A stretch of 64,000 nt of DNA from Symbiodinium natans. Taxonomy: Eukaryota > Sar > Dinophyceae > Suessiales > Symbiodiniaceae. The stretch lies in the NCBI GenBank assembly GCA_905221605.1, contig CAJNDS010002365.1:124001-188000 (forward strand), in the 5' to 3' direction. The notes under the pieces are model-generated. The model was not told the origin of the DNA. It was given only the letters and a program-made list of their open reading frames with translations, and did not search any database. This document shows, one piece after another, positions 13,174 to 26,542 of the stretch (the stretch's first letter is position 1; every line of letters begins with the position of its first letter). The translations under genes were made by a program, and so were the position numbers.

Positions 13174-14525
13174 CTGCCAGAGCCTTCCCCGCCTGGTGCG
13201 GAACCAGCGGCACGTGGGTGTTCTTCTGCAGCACATGATGCAGACGCGCCCGTGCAAATACAAGTACATCGGTGAAGGGGAAGGGTCAGGCTCAACTCCT
13301 GACATCTGTAGGTGCTTGCTTTCCACCCATTAAGGCCTGGAGGCTCTGCAACGAGCGGCAGGGATGCGGGACCAGCACGGGCGGTGGCGCCTTCAATGAG
13401 CTTCAATGGGTACAGTATCTGTTGCAGCTTCAATATCTCACTCTGTTCCAAGCCTCTATCTCATCGACCGATGCGCGCGGAACCTCAGCACATCTCGAAG
13501 GCAGGGCAAGAGGCCAGAGGGTTCGGAGCAGCAGCCTCCAGAAAACTATGGCTGCCACCGAAACCACGATCTCCACGGGCTTTTCCGACATCCTGCAGAA
13601 TGTCAGCAGAGAATTGTAGAGCAGAGAGCGATGAAGGTGCACGGCAAGTCCAACTCTTGTTTTTTTTTGGGGGGGGACTCATGGAGAGCCATGTTTTCGT
13701 TTCCAGCAAACGCTACTAATGCATACACATTCGTTTATACATGAATATAAGCAGGTAACAACGTAACCGTGAATATGTCAGTATATATATATATTATACA
13801 TATATATATAATATGTGTATATATGTGTACATTTACCTATTTAGATGCACATCATTCAAGTACTCTATGTCCCACACAGCTGGCGGTCTCACCTGGAAGG
13901 AGGTGGCGCCGCCGCTGGCACTGAGGCCATCGTGGCCTTGGGCTCTGCACCATAACATCAAGGCACACATGCGTCTGTCACTCGAGTGCTCAGAACGGTT
14001 CATCACTCGACACACATGCATGACGTGTAAAAGCGCGTCTTGCGATGATATGGATGTTCACGCCCGTGAATGCTCCATGCCGGCAATAAGACCATAAAAG
14101 GTGGCTCACGGAGTGCTTCGCATGTAAAGCGAAGCCAGACTGACATAGAAAAGACCTTGAAGCCGGGGAGGTTTAACAACGCCAAACCTCATTGCCGAAC
14201 ACACCAAATTTCTGGTAGATGTGTTTAAGGTTTACTGCATCTTGAGAAAGGCAGCTGCTTCAATCAGCTTGTGTACTTCACAGAGGAAAGATGACCACAT
14301 TCAAGCCGGTCACCAAGGGCTGCGTTGACCGAAAGTTGTTGCCTCAGCACTCTCTGATCAACATCACTACTCCATCCAAGTATCCAAAAGCCTGTGCTTG
14401 CAAGTGGAACAAGCTGCTTGGGAAGCTAAGCTATACATGGACACAAACTACTGGCAACACTAGAGCACGTCACCTGCGCTTCCACAACCATTGCAGCAGC
14501 AGACCTTGCCAACGTTACTATTATG
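13174..14525. other. unassigned, possible intron/intergenic sequence
   Basis: Contains coding-like pieces of uncertain frame around 13320-13640, a TA-rich microsatellite at 13780-13830 and otherwise featureless sequence. Confidence 0.35.
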
Positions 14526-14575
14526 CTTCCAGCATCTCTAAACCCTAAACCCTAAATCCTAGACCCTAAACCTAC
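14526..14575. repeat. interstitial telomere-type repeats (CCCTAAA)
   Basis: Four to five imperfect CCCTAAA heptamers lie directly next to a coding-like minus-strand segment. On that strand the array reads GTAGGTTTAGGG, so its edge carries a potential GT splice donor. Confidence 0.8.
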
Positions 14576-14666
14576 AGCATAAGACCAGGTGCAGTTGAAG
14601 TCTGGTCCAGGGAACATGTCGCCTCAGGGGCAGATGCTTCGGGTGCATGACTTCGAAGACCTCAGA
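14576..14666 (-). CDS. putative exon between two telomere-repeat arrays
   Basis: Acceptor CTAG precedes an open frame SEVFEVMHPKHLPLRRHVPW... that ends at a GT donor formed by GTAGGTTTAGGG. The longer array (14692-14776) lies just upstream on the same strand. Short and unrecognised; the case rests on the frame and the two splice signals. Confidence 0.25.
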
Positions 14667-14691
14667 CTAGACTTCCTCTGAAGACTACGAA

Positions 14692-14776
14692 CCCCAAACC
14701 CTAAACCCTAAACCCTAAACCCTAAACCCTAAACCCTAAACCCTAAACCCTAAACCCTAAACCCTAACCCTAAACC
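14692..14776. repeat. interstitial telomere array (CCCTAAA)n, about 12 units
   Basis: Near-perfect CCCTAAA heptamers, the longest telomere-type array in the window. It is internal, not terminal, since unique sequence and genes lie on both sides. Confidence 0.95.
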
Positions 14777-14943
14777 TGAGCATGTCATCGGAGTACGTGC
14801 CGGCGCTTCCACCCGTGAGTGTGCCGTGACATATGGCCTTCTTCTCCATCACCGTCCCCACCTGAGACTGGCCTCGGCGCTTTCCATAACGTCACACCCA
14901 GAAGCCTCAAGCCTCATTCTTGTGGCATCTTGTTGGATGGGCA

Positions 14944-15014
14944 GTTCTCTAAATTAGGGTCCTTTTTTGGGACCCAAAGTTCTTGGGTCCCCTTGTGAAC
15001 CTAACTTAGAGAAC
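14944..15014. mobile_element. 71-bp palindromic MITE-like element
   Basis: Terminal inverted repeats GTTCTCTAAATTAGGGTCC at the left and its imperfect complement ending CTAACTTAGAGAAC at the right enclose a second GGACCC/GGGTCC palindrome. A CA dinucleotide flanks both ends. No coding capacity. On either strand it begins GT and ends TTAG|AGAAC, so it could be spliced out. Confidence 0.55.
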
Positions 15015-16747
15015 CACACACAGGTTGCTTCGCAGCTTACATGTCTCGACTTCTGCAGAGCCATCAGCCTGTGCTTCAGGCGAGACGGCGGATCTTCCCG
15101 GAGTCTCCCGCGCTGAGGTCGGAGGTTGCCAGGAGTTCGGCCTTGTTTGGTTTAATAAAATGAGGGTTCGGCCTTCAGCAGCTTAGCACTCTGAGCAGTG
15201 CAGAGGTGAACCAGCGATTTTGAGTCTGCTTGCGACACCCAGGACAAGCCACTGCAAGACGCACTGCGACAGTACGGTACAACAAATGCTGTGCTGCGCC
15301 TTGAACAGGCATGGTTTGGAGGTGTCACATGTGCAGAGACACAGAGTTCACAAATGCTCTCTTTAAGGCAAGGCAAGCACTCTGAGATAGGTTTCGCACA
15401 CAGGCGGGCATGCTGCTGCTTCGCTCTTGATGAACCCGGAGCTATCTGGCAGCAATGCAAAGCTGTCAATCGGGTGGGAGCATGAGTCGTAACCTTACAG
15501 AAAATAACTGCAGTATTCGGAATGCAAAGCAAATTCGACAGTAGCCATGCCTCGAATGACAAAACGAACGTGCGAGTGAACCAGATCCTAAGCCTATGTG
15601 GCCCTTATGTAAGGCCCCACTGTAAAGCCTGAACCGATCTGCCATCCACGCTCGAAACAGGCCAGCCCGTCTGCTTGGCTGCAGCGGCTGGGGGGAAGTG
15701 ACGAGCACTCTCTGAGATGGCGATGTCGGCAGCGAGGACTGCGACACCTTGAAAGCCCCGAATCTCTCAGAGTCTCTGCCATGCAGGGGAGATTCGCGCA
15801 GGGCTGTCTTCCATGACTAGAATGACTAGAAGGGCCCAGGCCCTGGTGATCACATGCGATGACAACTCTGATGCCGCTCCAAATTCTGACTCAGCCCCGC
15901 GCGCTTCGGTGGCTGAGACCATGGAGCCTGCGAGGAAGCGGATTTCATGGTTTTCATGGAGTTCCACGTTCAAGTCGCCACCAACCGAACAAATCCGAAA
16001 GCACACCACATGATTGCGCGGCTTTCACGTGAAACGGGGTGGTTTTCTTCAGCCCTCCAGGCGCGGCCGCCTCGTGATCTCTGCACGAGCCTCCACACGG
16101 GTGCTTTGGGGGCTTGCACTTCTTTGGCTTTGTGGGGGGTGCGCGCTTGGCAGACAGGGTGGACATGATGTCGCTTCCCGGGTGCGTCCATTGTCACAAG
16201 GAGCACCCGCCGCAGTGTTACGGGGGGAGAAGATGGCTGAAGCGGCTTCATGTATACCATGGAGATGATAAGAGGAGGAAGGGCCCAAACCCGATTGACA
16301 CAAGGCAGCTGCTGAACTCTCCCTTGCTGAGGCTTCAGATTGCTGGCCGCCTCTTCCAGTCGCCGCTGTGCCATGTCTCTCTCCTGGGGGTTCAGAATCT
16401 ATAGGGACAGAAGATAAGCTCTGCGAGATGCGAGAGCCTTCAACCCGAAGCTACAGTAAGACTCGTAAGGCGCTGGATGTCATCATACGACATTGACAAA
16501 CTCCGGTGAGATAACTCCCCCCTTCCCACACCCCTTCGATCCTCTCGGAGCTGAAAATTGTGTCGCTGCAGCTCCTGCACCAGGCCCAATGGTATGATTG
16601 ATGGGCCGGATTACAAAAACTTCATGCGCCCAAGGCCCAAGAATTCCCATGTCATGTGGACCGCCAAGTGACACGACCAATATACCTGGCACACTCAGAG
16701 CGCGCCTCCAGTCGCGCATCCGCTTCCCGCAGCCTGAGGCAGATGAT
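15015..16747. other. no gene supported
   Basis: Open frames occur on both strands at 15150-15560 and 15810-16400. The latter has coding-like composition in two opposite frames and I could not choose between them. No motif recognised. Confidence 0.3.
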
Positions 16748-17992
<1,245 letters not shown>

Positions 17993-18992
17993 AGCAATGA
18001 CAATAGAAATGATAGGGAAGAACAGTGGAAGTATATATTCGTAGTGGTGCAGAAAATATATTCGTCCAAACAATCAACAGAATAACATCTAGTAGTTGTA
18101 ATTCTTGACAAGGTAGCTATAGTAGTGGTAGTACTCGACGGTGTGTCCTTTGCATGAGAAGTGGAGGGCACTGCAAAGGGCGCTTGTTTGGAGCGGCTGA
18201 ACATGCAAATCTGGATTGGGTGTGGCTTGCCTGATGCAAAGCAGACGCAAAGCAGACACAAACACACACCGCCCGCATGCCCACACACAACAAGGAACAA
18301 CCAGCTCCGTGCCTGGAGATCAGCTCCTCCCGATCCAGCGACGTCACCTGGGCATCGGAGGAAACCTTGAGGATCCTTGCGGTATCGGGAGGGCACCGTG
18401 GCTTCAACTCATCTCCATGATGTAGCTACTACATCAGCACGCAAGTAGATCCAAGGAGACACAAGGTATGCATGTCCCGGCAACGCTGCGAAAATGATGC
18501 TTGTTGCAGAGAGCAAGGCATCCGCCAGGAGTTCAGGCTGAACCTGCGCTGCAGGGGACGTCAGCTACGCTACTGGGGTTGAAAGACGTGTGTGTCATAG
18601 CGCATCCCATCCACATCGCAGCCTGGTAGGGGAATCCATTGCTCGCAATCGGTTTCACCTCAGCTGGTTGGTGGCTGGCGAAAGGGCAAAGTTTAAGGAC
18701 GGAGTCGCCTTTTTTCAACCTCGCGGACCCCAGTCAGGACCCTGCTGCGCTGCTCAACACCTCCTAACCTTCCTCTCCATCAGCCGCTCCTCGGTCCCAC
18801 TCTGCTTGGGAGGTTTTGAGTAGTTGCGAACAGCTCCCACTGCAGGTGCCAGAAGTCTCCCGCATCTCATCCTCTTTCTGAAGGCTATTCCAGTGGAATC
18901 TTTGTCGGCTCCTCATACCGCCAGTGGTAATTGAAGCTGACGCTAATGCCTGAGAAGCACAGCCACAGATGCATAACATGGATACTGACATG
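17993..18992. other. downstream flank of oxygenase gene; no gene supported
   Basis: Probable 3' flank of the minus-strand oxygenase gene. Short open frames on both strands, none recognisable. Confidence 0.35.
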
Positions 18993-19898
18993 TTACTGAG
19001 TCTCATGAAATGCAACCGTCACTCGAGCGTGGCTTACGGTCACTGAACGTACTGAATGTACCGATGCAAAGTGCAAAACTCCGATCAAAGGCCGCATGAC
19101 AGAGCATGACAGAGCCAAGTTGCGTTCTCCGTCCCCACAATTGGGCGGAACTTTGTGTCGCTGCCAGCTTTCAAAGAGCACCACGAAGCCAGCAATCGCT
19201 GGAAACTCGACGACGCGGCGTGATTGCTTTGCCACTGTTCGGTCCAAACGTGGATCTTCAAATAAAAGACCTGAGCAGCCCCTCGGGGTTTGGACATAGT
19301 AGGTGCCGCTGATGGTGGACTTCTTATGCTGGTGGAACATGTGCTCTGTGCCGTCGCCCATGACGTTGGCCCAGCAATCTGTCATGAAGAGTTCCGGTCC
19401 ATCCTGGAGCAGAGCATGCTGAGTGAACTCTTGAATATGAGGCCTGAGCCACTCCTCGAGAGTCTGAATGGGTGGAACCCAGCCTTGAAGTGCAGGGAGA
19501 CTGAAATACGACGTGTAGCCGCCCGCATAATGTGTCTTCGAATATTCGATACCTTTTTCATCCCTGGCCATGATCCGTCGGAAATTCAGTACTATCTCGT
19601 CATTCAATGCACGTACCTCCTCGTTGCTTGGACGAATCTTCCGCCTGTAGATGGGCGAGGGAAAAATCTCAACTCGACCCTCCCGCGCGTCGAGGTGCAT
19701 CTCAGGTTCATAGGCTTCGCGCAGCTCGCCGTTTGGCAGGCTGCCGCCAGGTGCGGCCACCGTGGGCAGCTCGTCAGGCTGCAAGGCCCGCCTGGAAGCG
19801 AGGCTTCCTCGGCGAGGGGTTCGCGGGAGAGAAAAGTCACAGAAACTGCGCCAAGAGACCAGGGCCAGCAACCCGATGCAAGGCACCAGCCTAGCCAT
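18993..19898 (-). CDS. 2OG-Fe(II) oxygenase, TIGR02466/PF13759 type
   Basis: Single open frame of 301 residues from an ATG. Residues 77-85 (VEIFPSPIY) match the family's N-terminal FPTPIY block. Residues 172-203 (MTDCWANV...HQHKKSTISGTYYVQ) match the DAWANI...HxHxxSxLSGVYYV core, with His189/His191 as likely iron ligands. FEDPR (213-217), SWQRHKVPPN with His248, and ERNLALS with Arg259 as the 2-oxoglutarate ligand complete the fold. The family is mostly uncharacterised, so the substrate is unknown. Residues 1-20 are a hydrophobic signal-peptide-like segment followed by DFSLPRTPRRGSLASRR, Ser/Arg rich with an early Phe, which resembles a bipartite peridinin-plastid targeting leader (inference). 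About 34 residues follow the catalytic core with no family match and might be read-through into an intron. Confidence 0.75.
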   Translation of the reverse strand: MARLVPCIGLLALVSWRSFCDFSLPRTPRRGSLASRRALQPDELPTVAAPGGSLPNGELREAYEPEMHLDAREGRVEIFPSPIYRRKIRPSNEEVRALNDEIVLNFRRIMARDEKGIEYSKTHYAGGYTSYFSLPALQGWVPPIQTLEEWLRPHIQEFTQHALLQDGPELFMTDCWANVMGDGTEHMFHQHKKSTISGTYYVQTPRGCSGLLFEDPRLDRTVAKQSRRVVEFPAIAGFVVLFESWQRHKVPPNCGDGERNLALSCSVMRPLIGVLHFASVHSVRSVTVSHARVTVAFHETQ

Positions 19899-20840
19899 TG
19901 CAGGCCATGGACATATAAGTGTCCTAACTTTCGACTATCGACTATACTGTACTAGCAATCCCATGCAAGACGATCATCGCAACAGAACTGCTAGTGGCGA
20001 TGCTACTTTCCTGTCCATGCTCGATTCTCTGGGCCAGTTAGCCCACTGACTCGTTGGAGAACTGCTGCTGTGAGTGTCGTGAAACCATCTTTCGTCCGCA
20101 ATGGCTTTCGCCCCTCAACGGTTACATCCCCACAAGCACCTCCCCACGACACATGAAGAATCCGCTTCGGAGGATCGAGACTCGAGATGTGCTTCTGAAG
20201 AGTTTGGATATCTCAGTGCCCCAGCGACGGCCGCCGGCTGCGGGGAGGAGGCAGGGCTGCCTCGACAACATGGGGCGCGGGGGAGATTTCTAACTGCGAG
20301 GCTTCTAAACCTGCCGAGAAGAGAGGCACACCGCACTGCATTCTAATTACCACGTCTGACCTGCTGTGTGCGATTGTGTGTGTGTGCTGGAGTTCAAGAC
20401 AGTCCGGCCTTGGAGCAGTGTGGGCGAGGCCTCCGACCTGAAACACTAAATTCAGAATGCTTTGCGTCATCCGTTGGTCAGTGTCTTCAGGCCCTGTAGG
20501 AGAGTCTGCAGATGGGGTTATACATCATAGGATGCGTACAGTATCCCTTGAAGGCGAAACAGCGGACCAACCAGCATCTGAACCTCCAATAAGACCTCCA
20601 ACAGAGACACGAAGGGAAAACTTCCTGCCTGGGCTTCGCAGCCTGCAGGCATAGCATCGCGAACGAGTGTGCCGTCTTCATAGGGAGCAGGGACTTGAAG
20701 GCTGAGTCAAAGCTACATCTGCACATTTCGATACATGTCGAATCATGTCGTCGCCTTTGAGTACACCTGCTCCATATGTAGTGCCCAGGCATCCTGGCGT
20801 GAGATTGCATGAAGAATCAGACTTCAAAATCCCGAAATAC
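19899..20840. other. 5' flank of oxygenase gene; no gene supported
   Basis: No coding feature could be supported. A GT/CA-rich short tract lies near 20370. Confidence 0.35.
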
Positions 20841-20989
20841 CCTGAAAATCCCAAAGCCCTAAGCAGCCTCTCTCTTGCTCTAAGTGCTGTGGCCGCCTCC
20901 AGGGTGTAGCAAGTGCGACCCAGGCGGGCGCCCACAGGAGCAATATGTGGCGGGGAGCCCGCACGGACCTCGCAGTTGTATCGAGACAT
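20841..20989 (-). CDS. putative exon, unidentified gene
   Basis: Acceptor ACTCAG is followed by an open frame MSRYNCEVRAGSPPHIAPVG... with GC-rich third positions, ending at TTTTCAGG|GTATTT. About 49 codons. No family recognised and no partner exon located. Confidence 0.35.
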
Positions 20990-22594
20990 CTGAGTGCGTA
21001 GTGTACTATGCTGTACCAAATGAACGATACATGTGAAAAGCAACACAACACGTGCAAGAGATGCGAAAACCATTACCCAACTTAACGAAAGCTTCGGCCC
21101 TGTGCTTTCCCGATGCATTTGTCAAAATGTTATGAACATGCAGGTTTCTGAGTACGTATATGTATGTATATATAGACATATGCATATAAGACATGTTGCA
21201 AATTTGTACTTGACGTTAAGCTTAGGGAATCCCCAAACACCCTAAACCCAACCTGAAATCCTAATACTAAACCCTAAACCTAAACCCTAAACCCGAACCC
21301 TAAACCCTAAACTCTCAATCCTACTTCACCTGCCTCCCAGCCCGGGGGCAGCTCCCGGACGTGCCGACCGATCGGGGCGAGACTGGAATCTCCGCGCCTT
21401 GCACACGTCATGGCAGGTCTGCTAGGTTTCCTATAGATGGAACTCAGGCTCCCCTGTTGGGTTTAGGGTTTTGGGTTTAGAGATGCTAACGGTCTAGGGT
21501 ACCAACTATACGAGACAAAAGTTGCGGAGCCTTGCTTACGGCACAAGCTACGCATGACTCTCACAGCGACCGCGCTCAGATTCGGCTGCTGAAAGCAAAA
21601 ACCGAGCCTGAAACGTCACCCTCGTTTTGAGGCAAGTTTCTTTCGGAACCTTATAATATGCTGCTTGGGCACGGCACGTGTCGAAAGCTCAGCGAATCAC
21701 TCATGAAGATGATGAAGACTCCGTGGTCCTGGGAGCAATGCAGTCTTTGCATCACGTGCGGCAGAGGTTCGAAAACTTGTTGACGCAGCCTCAAGAGAAG
21801 CTTGTGCCTCGAGTTGTACTACAGAGGCAGCTCTGATTCTGGTCGCATTGCAAGACCCCATTTCGACCTCCCCCTAATTGCTGGACCTCCATCCATACAT
21901 CAATGGCCATCACAGCCGAAATATCCTACCGAATGGAACCTATTGAGTGGGCAAGTATCTGACCGTCGCCCAGGTCAACTATTCTTGCGTGAGATACAGA
22001 TGAGGATGGACAGCTACATACTGGAAGTTGCATTAAACAGCAACTATCCGACTTATGCATGTTATGAGATATGGAAGCTCGGAATACTTCACTAAAAACA
22101 GAACAAAATAAAATCAAAGATACAATCGTGTATATGCATATATGTAGAAACTAAACATTGTACATACAAATATATATATATATATATGTATGAATGTATG
22201 TATATATGTATATATATATATATGTATATGTGATTGAGAGCCCCGGCTCCTTTTTCTGCTTCCCTTTCAAGGACGGAAAGCTTTGCGATCCGTGGTCGAA
22301 GGACCAAGCACTTCCACTTCCGATCTAAACGCCGAACTTATAAGGATCTTACAACCCTAAACTCATGAATCCTATCACACCCTACATGAAAATACTCTAG
22401 GCGCCCACTCCCCCCTCCCCTCCCCCTACCCCAACAAATAGGACCCCCAAAGCCTAGTCAGATGCTAGATTGTGGCGCAGCACCGCGGCTTGGTGCTATG
22501 GCTCAGTTGTCGAAGCATCCTCTGTCCAGCCTTGCGACGATGCTAGTTGGCAACGAAATAGCTGCCCAAATGCTCTTAACACTGTAGAGAGAGC

Positions 22595-22657
<63 letters not shown>

Positions 22658-23236
22658 GGAAAGAGAGCGAAAGAGGAGAGTGCGAGAGAGAGAAGGTGGC
22701 ACGGGGGGGGGGAAGGAGAGAGCTGTCCAAATGGTTTGGGGCTTACTCTGACTTTGGGTTGCCTTGTCACATCACGGCTTTTATGACGTCCAGGGTTTGG
22801 GTGCATGCAGGGTGAGCTTGGACGTGTTTTTGGCAGAGCAAGTGGCGCGAGCCTCCCTCTCACTTGTTGGCTGTGATGCCCAATGTCTCCTCCCGCTCGG
22901 CCCGTTGGAAGGCGGTCTCCCTGCCAGCCAATATGCTGCAACACAAGGAATTTACAAGGAAGCACTTTCGAGATCTTTCAAGCCCACTGGCCGAAGGATG
23001 GAAGATCCTGCAACACACCACCAACAGTGTCCGAATCTCTCTGCCCACAAACGACAAAGTCTGCAGCATCACTTCGGAAAACAACCAGCGTATGCTGAGT
23101 AGGATGCACTTTGATCACAATGACAATGATCACACTTCTAGACGGATTCTCAGGCCTTGCGACTACCCGCTCAAAGAAACAGAAGTGGCTTCCCCCAGCC
23201 ACTCATGGCCGAGGTTTTCGCAAACAAGTTACAGTG
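20990..23236. other. no gene supported; telomere-like, TA and GA tracts
   Basis: CCCTAAA heptamers at 21240-21310 and TTTAGGG-like at 21455-21480. TA microsatellite at 22165-22235. Short open frames on both strands show no motif. Confidence 0.4.
22594..22690. repeat. GA microsatellite
   Basis: (GA)n run of about 28 units decaying into GAGAGAAAGAGCGAAAGAG. Non-coding. Confidence 0.9.
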
Positions 23237-23669
23237 TTAATACTGATTCCATAGATCTCTGAGCTGGTAGTCCTGGTACCGATGCCTCTGCACATCGTTG
23301 CGCCAGCGCCCTGGCCCCAGGCGCGGCACAAAGTGGCGGGGGCGGACTCCTTCGCGTCTGCAGGCTCTCCGCATAGTCAGGGGCATGGGAAGCAGAGTGG
23401 GGGGAGGGGCGGGGGTTGCAATGTGAAGGTGTTCCATATGTGTTCTTTTCAAGAGGAGCGACGTCAGGCATCCCTGAGCAATCCGAACTGTAAGGCTGGC
23501 GGCCATGCATCGACTTGATAATGACAATGTACATAAACCGCACGGACACAAGAGCCCCAACTAGGCCTTCGCCCTGAGGCGCATCGAGGTGGAGAGCCTT
23601 CTCCAGGCCTCTGGCAGTCTCTCGAGCCAACCCGAGACATTCTCCGTGGTTTCTGCCCCACTCCGCAAT
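23237..23669 (-). CDS. putative two-exon gene end, unidentified
   Basis: Exon 23669-23548 (acceptor AAAAG; IAEWGRNHGECLGLARETAR...) leaves two bases at a GT donor (GCTCTTGT|GTCCGTG). Exon 23357-23237 starts after GCAG with one base, so the phases close. It reads REGVRPRHFVPRLGPGRWRN... and ends QLRDLWNQY before TAA. The basic, Arg/Tyr-rich tail would suit an RNA- or ribosome-associated protein, but this is only an impression. Confidence 0.4.
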
Positions 23670-25038
23670 CTTTTGTCTACATGTGCACCTTTCGCGCTTA
23701 CACATCTGGAATGCTCTGGTGCAGCACATGCGGGCCCCCAGAGCGCCTTGGAATGTGTATGTATATATATATATATGTATTATGTATGTATATATATGTA
23801 TATATGGAACCCCCCTGTTGATCCACCCATTTCGTGAAGACTTTTGTCTTTCTGTCAGGTATCGGCATCAACAATACGCTCCTGCATCCAGGGCCACAGG
23901 ATTTGAGGGTTCTCGGGTCCGGACCTTCAAAAAAACGTTGGCAAAACCAGCATTTTCCAGCCTGGCCTTCAAAAAACTCGGCCCTACCAACAACAACCAA
24001 AACCGCACGAGTTTCAAACAACATGCTTTCACCTTAAGAAAAAGTGGGAAAGACCAACATTTTCGAGCCACGACCTTCAGAAAAAGTGGGTTTTCCCGAC
24101 ATTTTCGAGCCTCGAACCTTCAGAAAAAGTTGGTTTTACCGACGACAAATAAAAACCACGATTTTGAAACTACCAGTCTATCCTTGCAACTTCTAGAAAT
24201 ATACTCAATCACATAATTCCTGTATACTATTTCGATTCTGAATTTCGCTTACTGAAACAAGCGGAGGCCACAGTTAAGCGTACATAAGTTCTACTACTTA
24301 GAAGGTCGGGAATTTGGAAGCCCCGCCCCAGCTTACAAATTTGCCAAATTCGCTAAAAATAACTGGAGGTCAGCGATTATCTGGAGTTATCCGCCGGCCC
24401 CCCTGTTGTGGTCCAGCGCCGGGGAAGCCGTTGGCATGGTAGGTAGCCCGAAACGACGGGATGGTTTTTGCAGAGTAGGTAGTTGAGTTTGGAACCTCAT
24501 ATATTCAAAATGTATTCGATGTCTGAAAAACATGAGCACATTCTGCTTTTGCAGCCAGAGGTCATGTGTTATGCAGAGTCAGTTGCAAAAACTCCTCGAA
24601 GCGCAGGTCGCTTGTGCCACATGTGTCTCGTAGCATACTGCTCGGTACATGGTTAACGTGTTAACAGCTTCTTGGTGATATGAGCTCCGGCTCTCTTCAA
24701 GCATGTCGAACTCTATCCTGCCCATATACTCAGCCTGCCACCACAAGTAAAAAACTTTACACCGCCTGGCCTTCGAAGCATGCCTGGAGGCTGACATCTT
24801 CCTGGTAGGAGGCTGTGAGCAAATGAAGGGGGGCCATGCATCGCCCATAGAGGGCACCAAGAACGCCAGGAGGAACAAAGCAGAAACAAAGTGCTCAAGG
24901 GATCCTCATATCCATCGAACTTGATCACCCACAGACACCTGGACAGGTTGCACGATCATCGAGACGCAATTGAAATCAAACAAGCGTTCCTGCACACCTG
25001 TTGGGGCAGAGGTTTCTTATCCAGCGCTGTCACTGTAC
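23670..25038. other. no gene supported
   Basis: TA-rich microsatellite at 23757-23805. A diverged direct repeat of about 50 bases (TTTTCGAGCC..GACCTTCAGAAAAAGT) occurs three or four times at 23925-24150. The remainder is unassigned. Confidence 0.4.
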
Positions 25039-25663
25039 TTAAGGGCACACTCCGTGCGCAACCGCGCAGCACCGCCTGGTGTCATCATCCACCGGGGAGC
25101 AATCCACCTTGATCGCCACCAGGTCTTCCAGGAGCCTTCCAGCTTTTGGGGGATGGGGGGGGGTTCAGGGTTTAGGGTTTAGGGGGGGGTGGGGGGTACC
25201 TGATGGTTTCGGTGACTCAGCCCCGACTCTTCAGAATTGTGCGGCTCGAAGCCTGTCTGCTTCTGGATGGTAGCTCAGCAGCGCCTTCATGGCCTCCTCA
25301 TCATCCTGCGGGTTTAGGGTTTAGGGTTTAGGGTTCCCACATCCGATGCCATGCCACAAGAAAACATGGGCCTGGAAGCGGAGATGCATGCCAGGCTCCT
25401 TCGCACATGTTCAACTCAAACCCTAAACCCTAGATCCGTCGTTCTCTTTCTTGGGTTCTAGAGAGGCCCCAGCAACCCTACCAGTAGTATGGTGGAAACC
25501 CCTGTCGAGGAGTTCAAAGGGTTCCCTCCAAGGGTTCTTTGTTCGAGTTTGCTGCAAGCTTGATGTGGTCCTGCTCCAGCAGAACCTCCACCAGCGAGTT
25601 CTTGAGGGTCATGAAAGATGCATACCTCACTGCTTGTTCGAAGGGCGATGTGCTCAGTGTCAG
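25039..25663 (-). CDS. putative multi-exon gene, unidentified
   Basis: Three open segments on the minus strand. The first, 25663-25514, follows ACATGCAG and reads LTLSTSPFEQAVRYASF... then SLVEVLLEQDHIKLAANS. The second, 25305-25231, follows CCCGCAG and reads DDEEAMKALLSYHPEADRL. The third, 25142-25039, follows CAAAAG and reads GRLLEDLVAIKVDCSPVDDD to a TAA. Each looks strongly coding. Exact donors are unresolved; a GC donor (ACAG|GCTTCG) is one option. The intron before the second segment contains three CCCTAAA heptamers immediately upstream of the acceptor. The helical, leucine-rich first segment could be repeat-protein-like, but no family is assigned. Confidence 0.4.
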
Positions 25664-25711
25664 CTGCATGTGTACCACAGTTTAGAGGCTTGTGGAAAAT
25701 AGAAACTTGTT

Positions 25712-25744
<33 letters not shown>

Positions 25745-26447
25745 ACACACACACACACCCAAGACGTACACAACAAATAGTTAGGGCAGGGACTTGCGTA
25801 GGGGACCCTCGCGAGACTCCGGAAATGACGACAGACTCAAACATGCGTGGCGTTATGGCGGCCTTCATGGCGACTGCCATCCATGAGACAGCAAAACGCT
25901 TGTAGAACCAGTCAAGCAACAGAGCCCTCGGCATGGCGTTTGCACAGCTAACTACCGCTTCCATGGCCGACAGGCGTCCGCAACAATCAGACCAGGGGAA
26001 CCCTCCCTATAACAACCGTTTCCTTGCACGGCGCAGATGAAGGAAACTGCCTGAGCTATCACAACCGTAGTGGCTTTTAGCGGCTGCTTGACATTGCGAG
26101 CCTTGCATAGCTTCAGCCTCTGTTCATCGTCAGCAGCATCAATGCGTTACGAGCATCACAGGACCCTCGGGAGGCTGTTGGGATGCTTTGGGAAGGCCTT
26201 GGAAAGCCTTTGAGGCCTCCAAGCAGTGGATCGCACGCCCCGACGGCGCACGCAAGCTTTAAGATTCAAGCTATGGGCTATAGCAAAAGACATATACATG
26301 TATATACGATATATATATATATATATATATGCTCTCTCTATACATATATATGTATGCTTATATATGTATATATGTATGCTATATATATATATATATGCTG
26401 CGTGACAGTATGTGTATATATATATATGCATATCATATGAGCAAATC
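25664..26447. other. intron/intergenic with TA and TG microsatellites
   Basis: TA/TG/CA tract at 25705-25762 and several TA runs at 26290-26430. These could lie in introns of flanking exons. No additional exon supported. Confidence 0.4.
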
Positions 26448-26542
26448 CTGAAAAAATCTGATTCCACCTCCGGCGCCCTTTGAGCTGCTGGCTTTCGCCC
26501 TGCAACGATGATGGCCTCGCTCTGAGGCCTCTCCTGCAATGC
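26448..26542 (-). CDS. putative internal exon, unidentified
   Basis: Acceptor GCTCGCAG precedes ALQERPQSEAIIVAGRKPAA... through EVESDFF, ending TTTTTTCAG|GATTTG. The donor would be the non-canonical GA type known from dinoflagellates. No protein family recognised. Confidence 0.35.
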
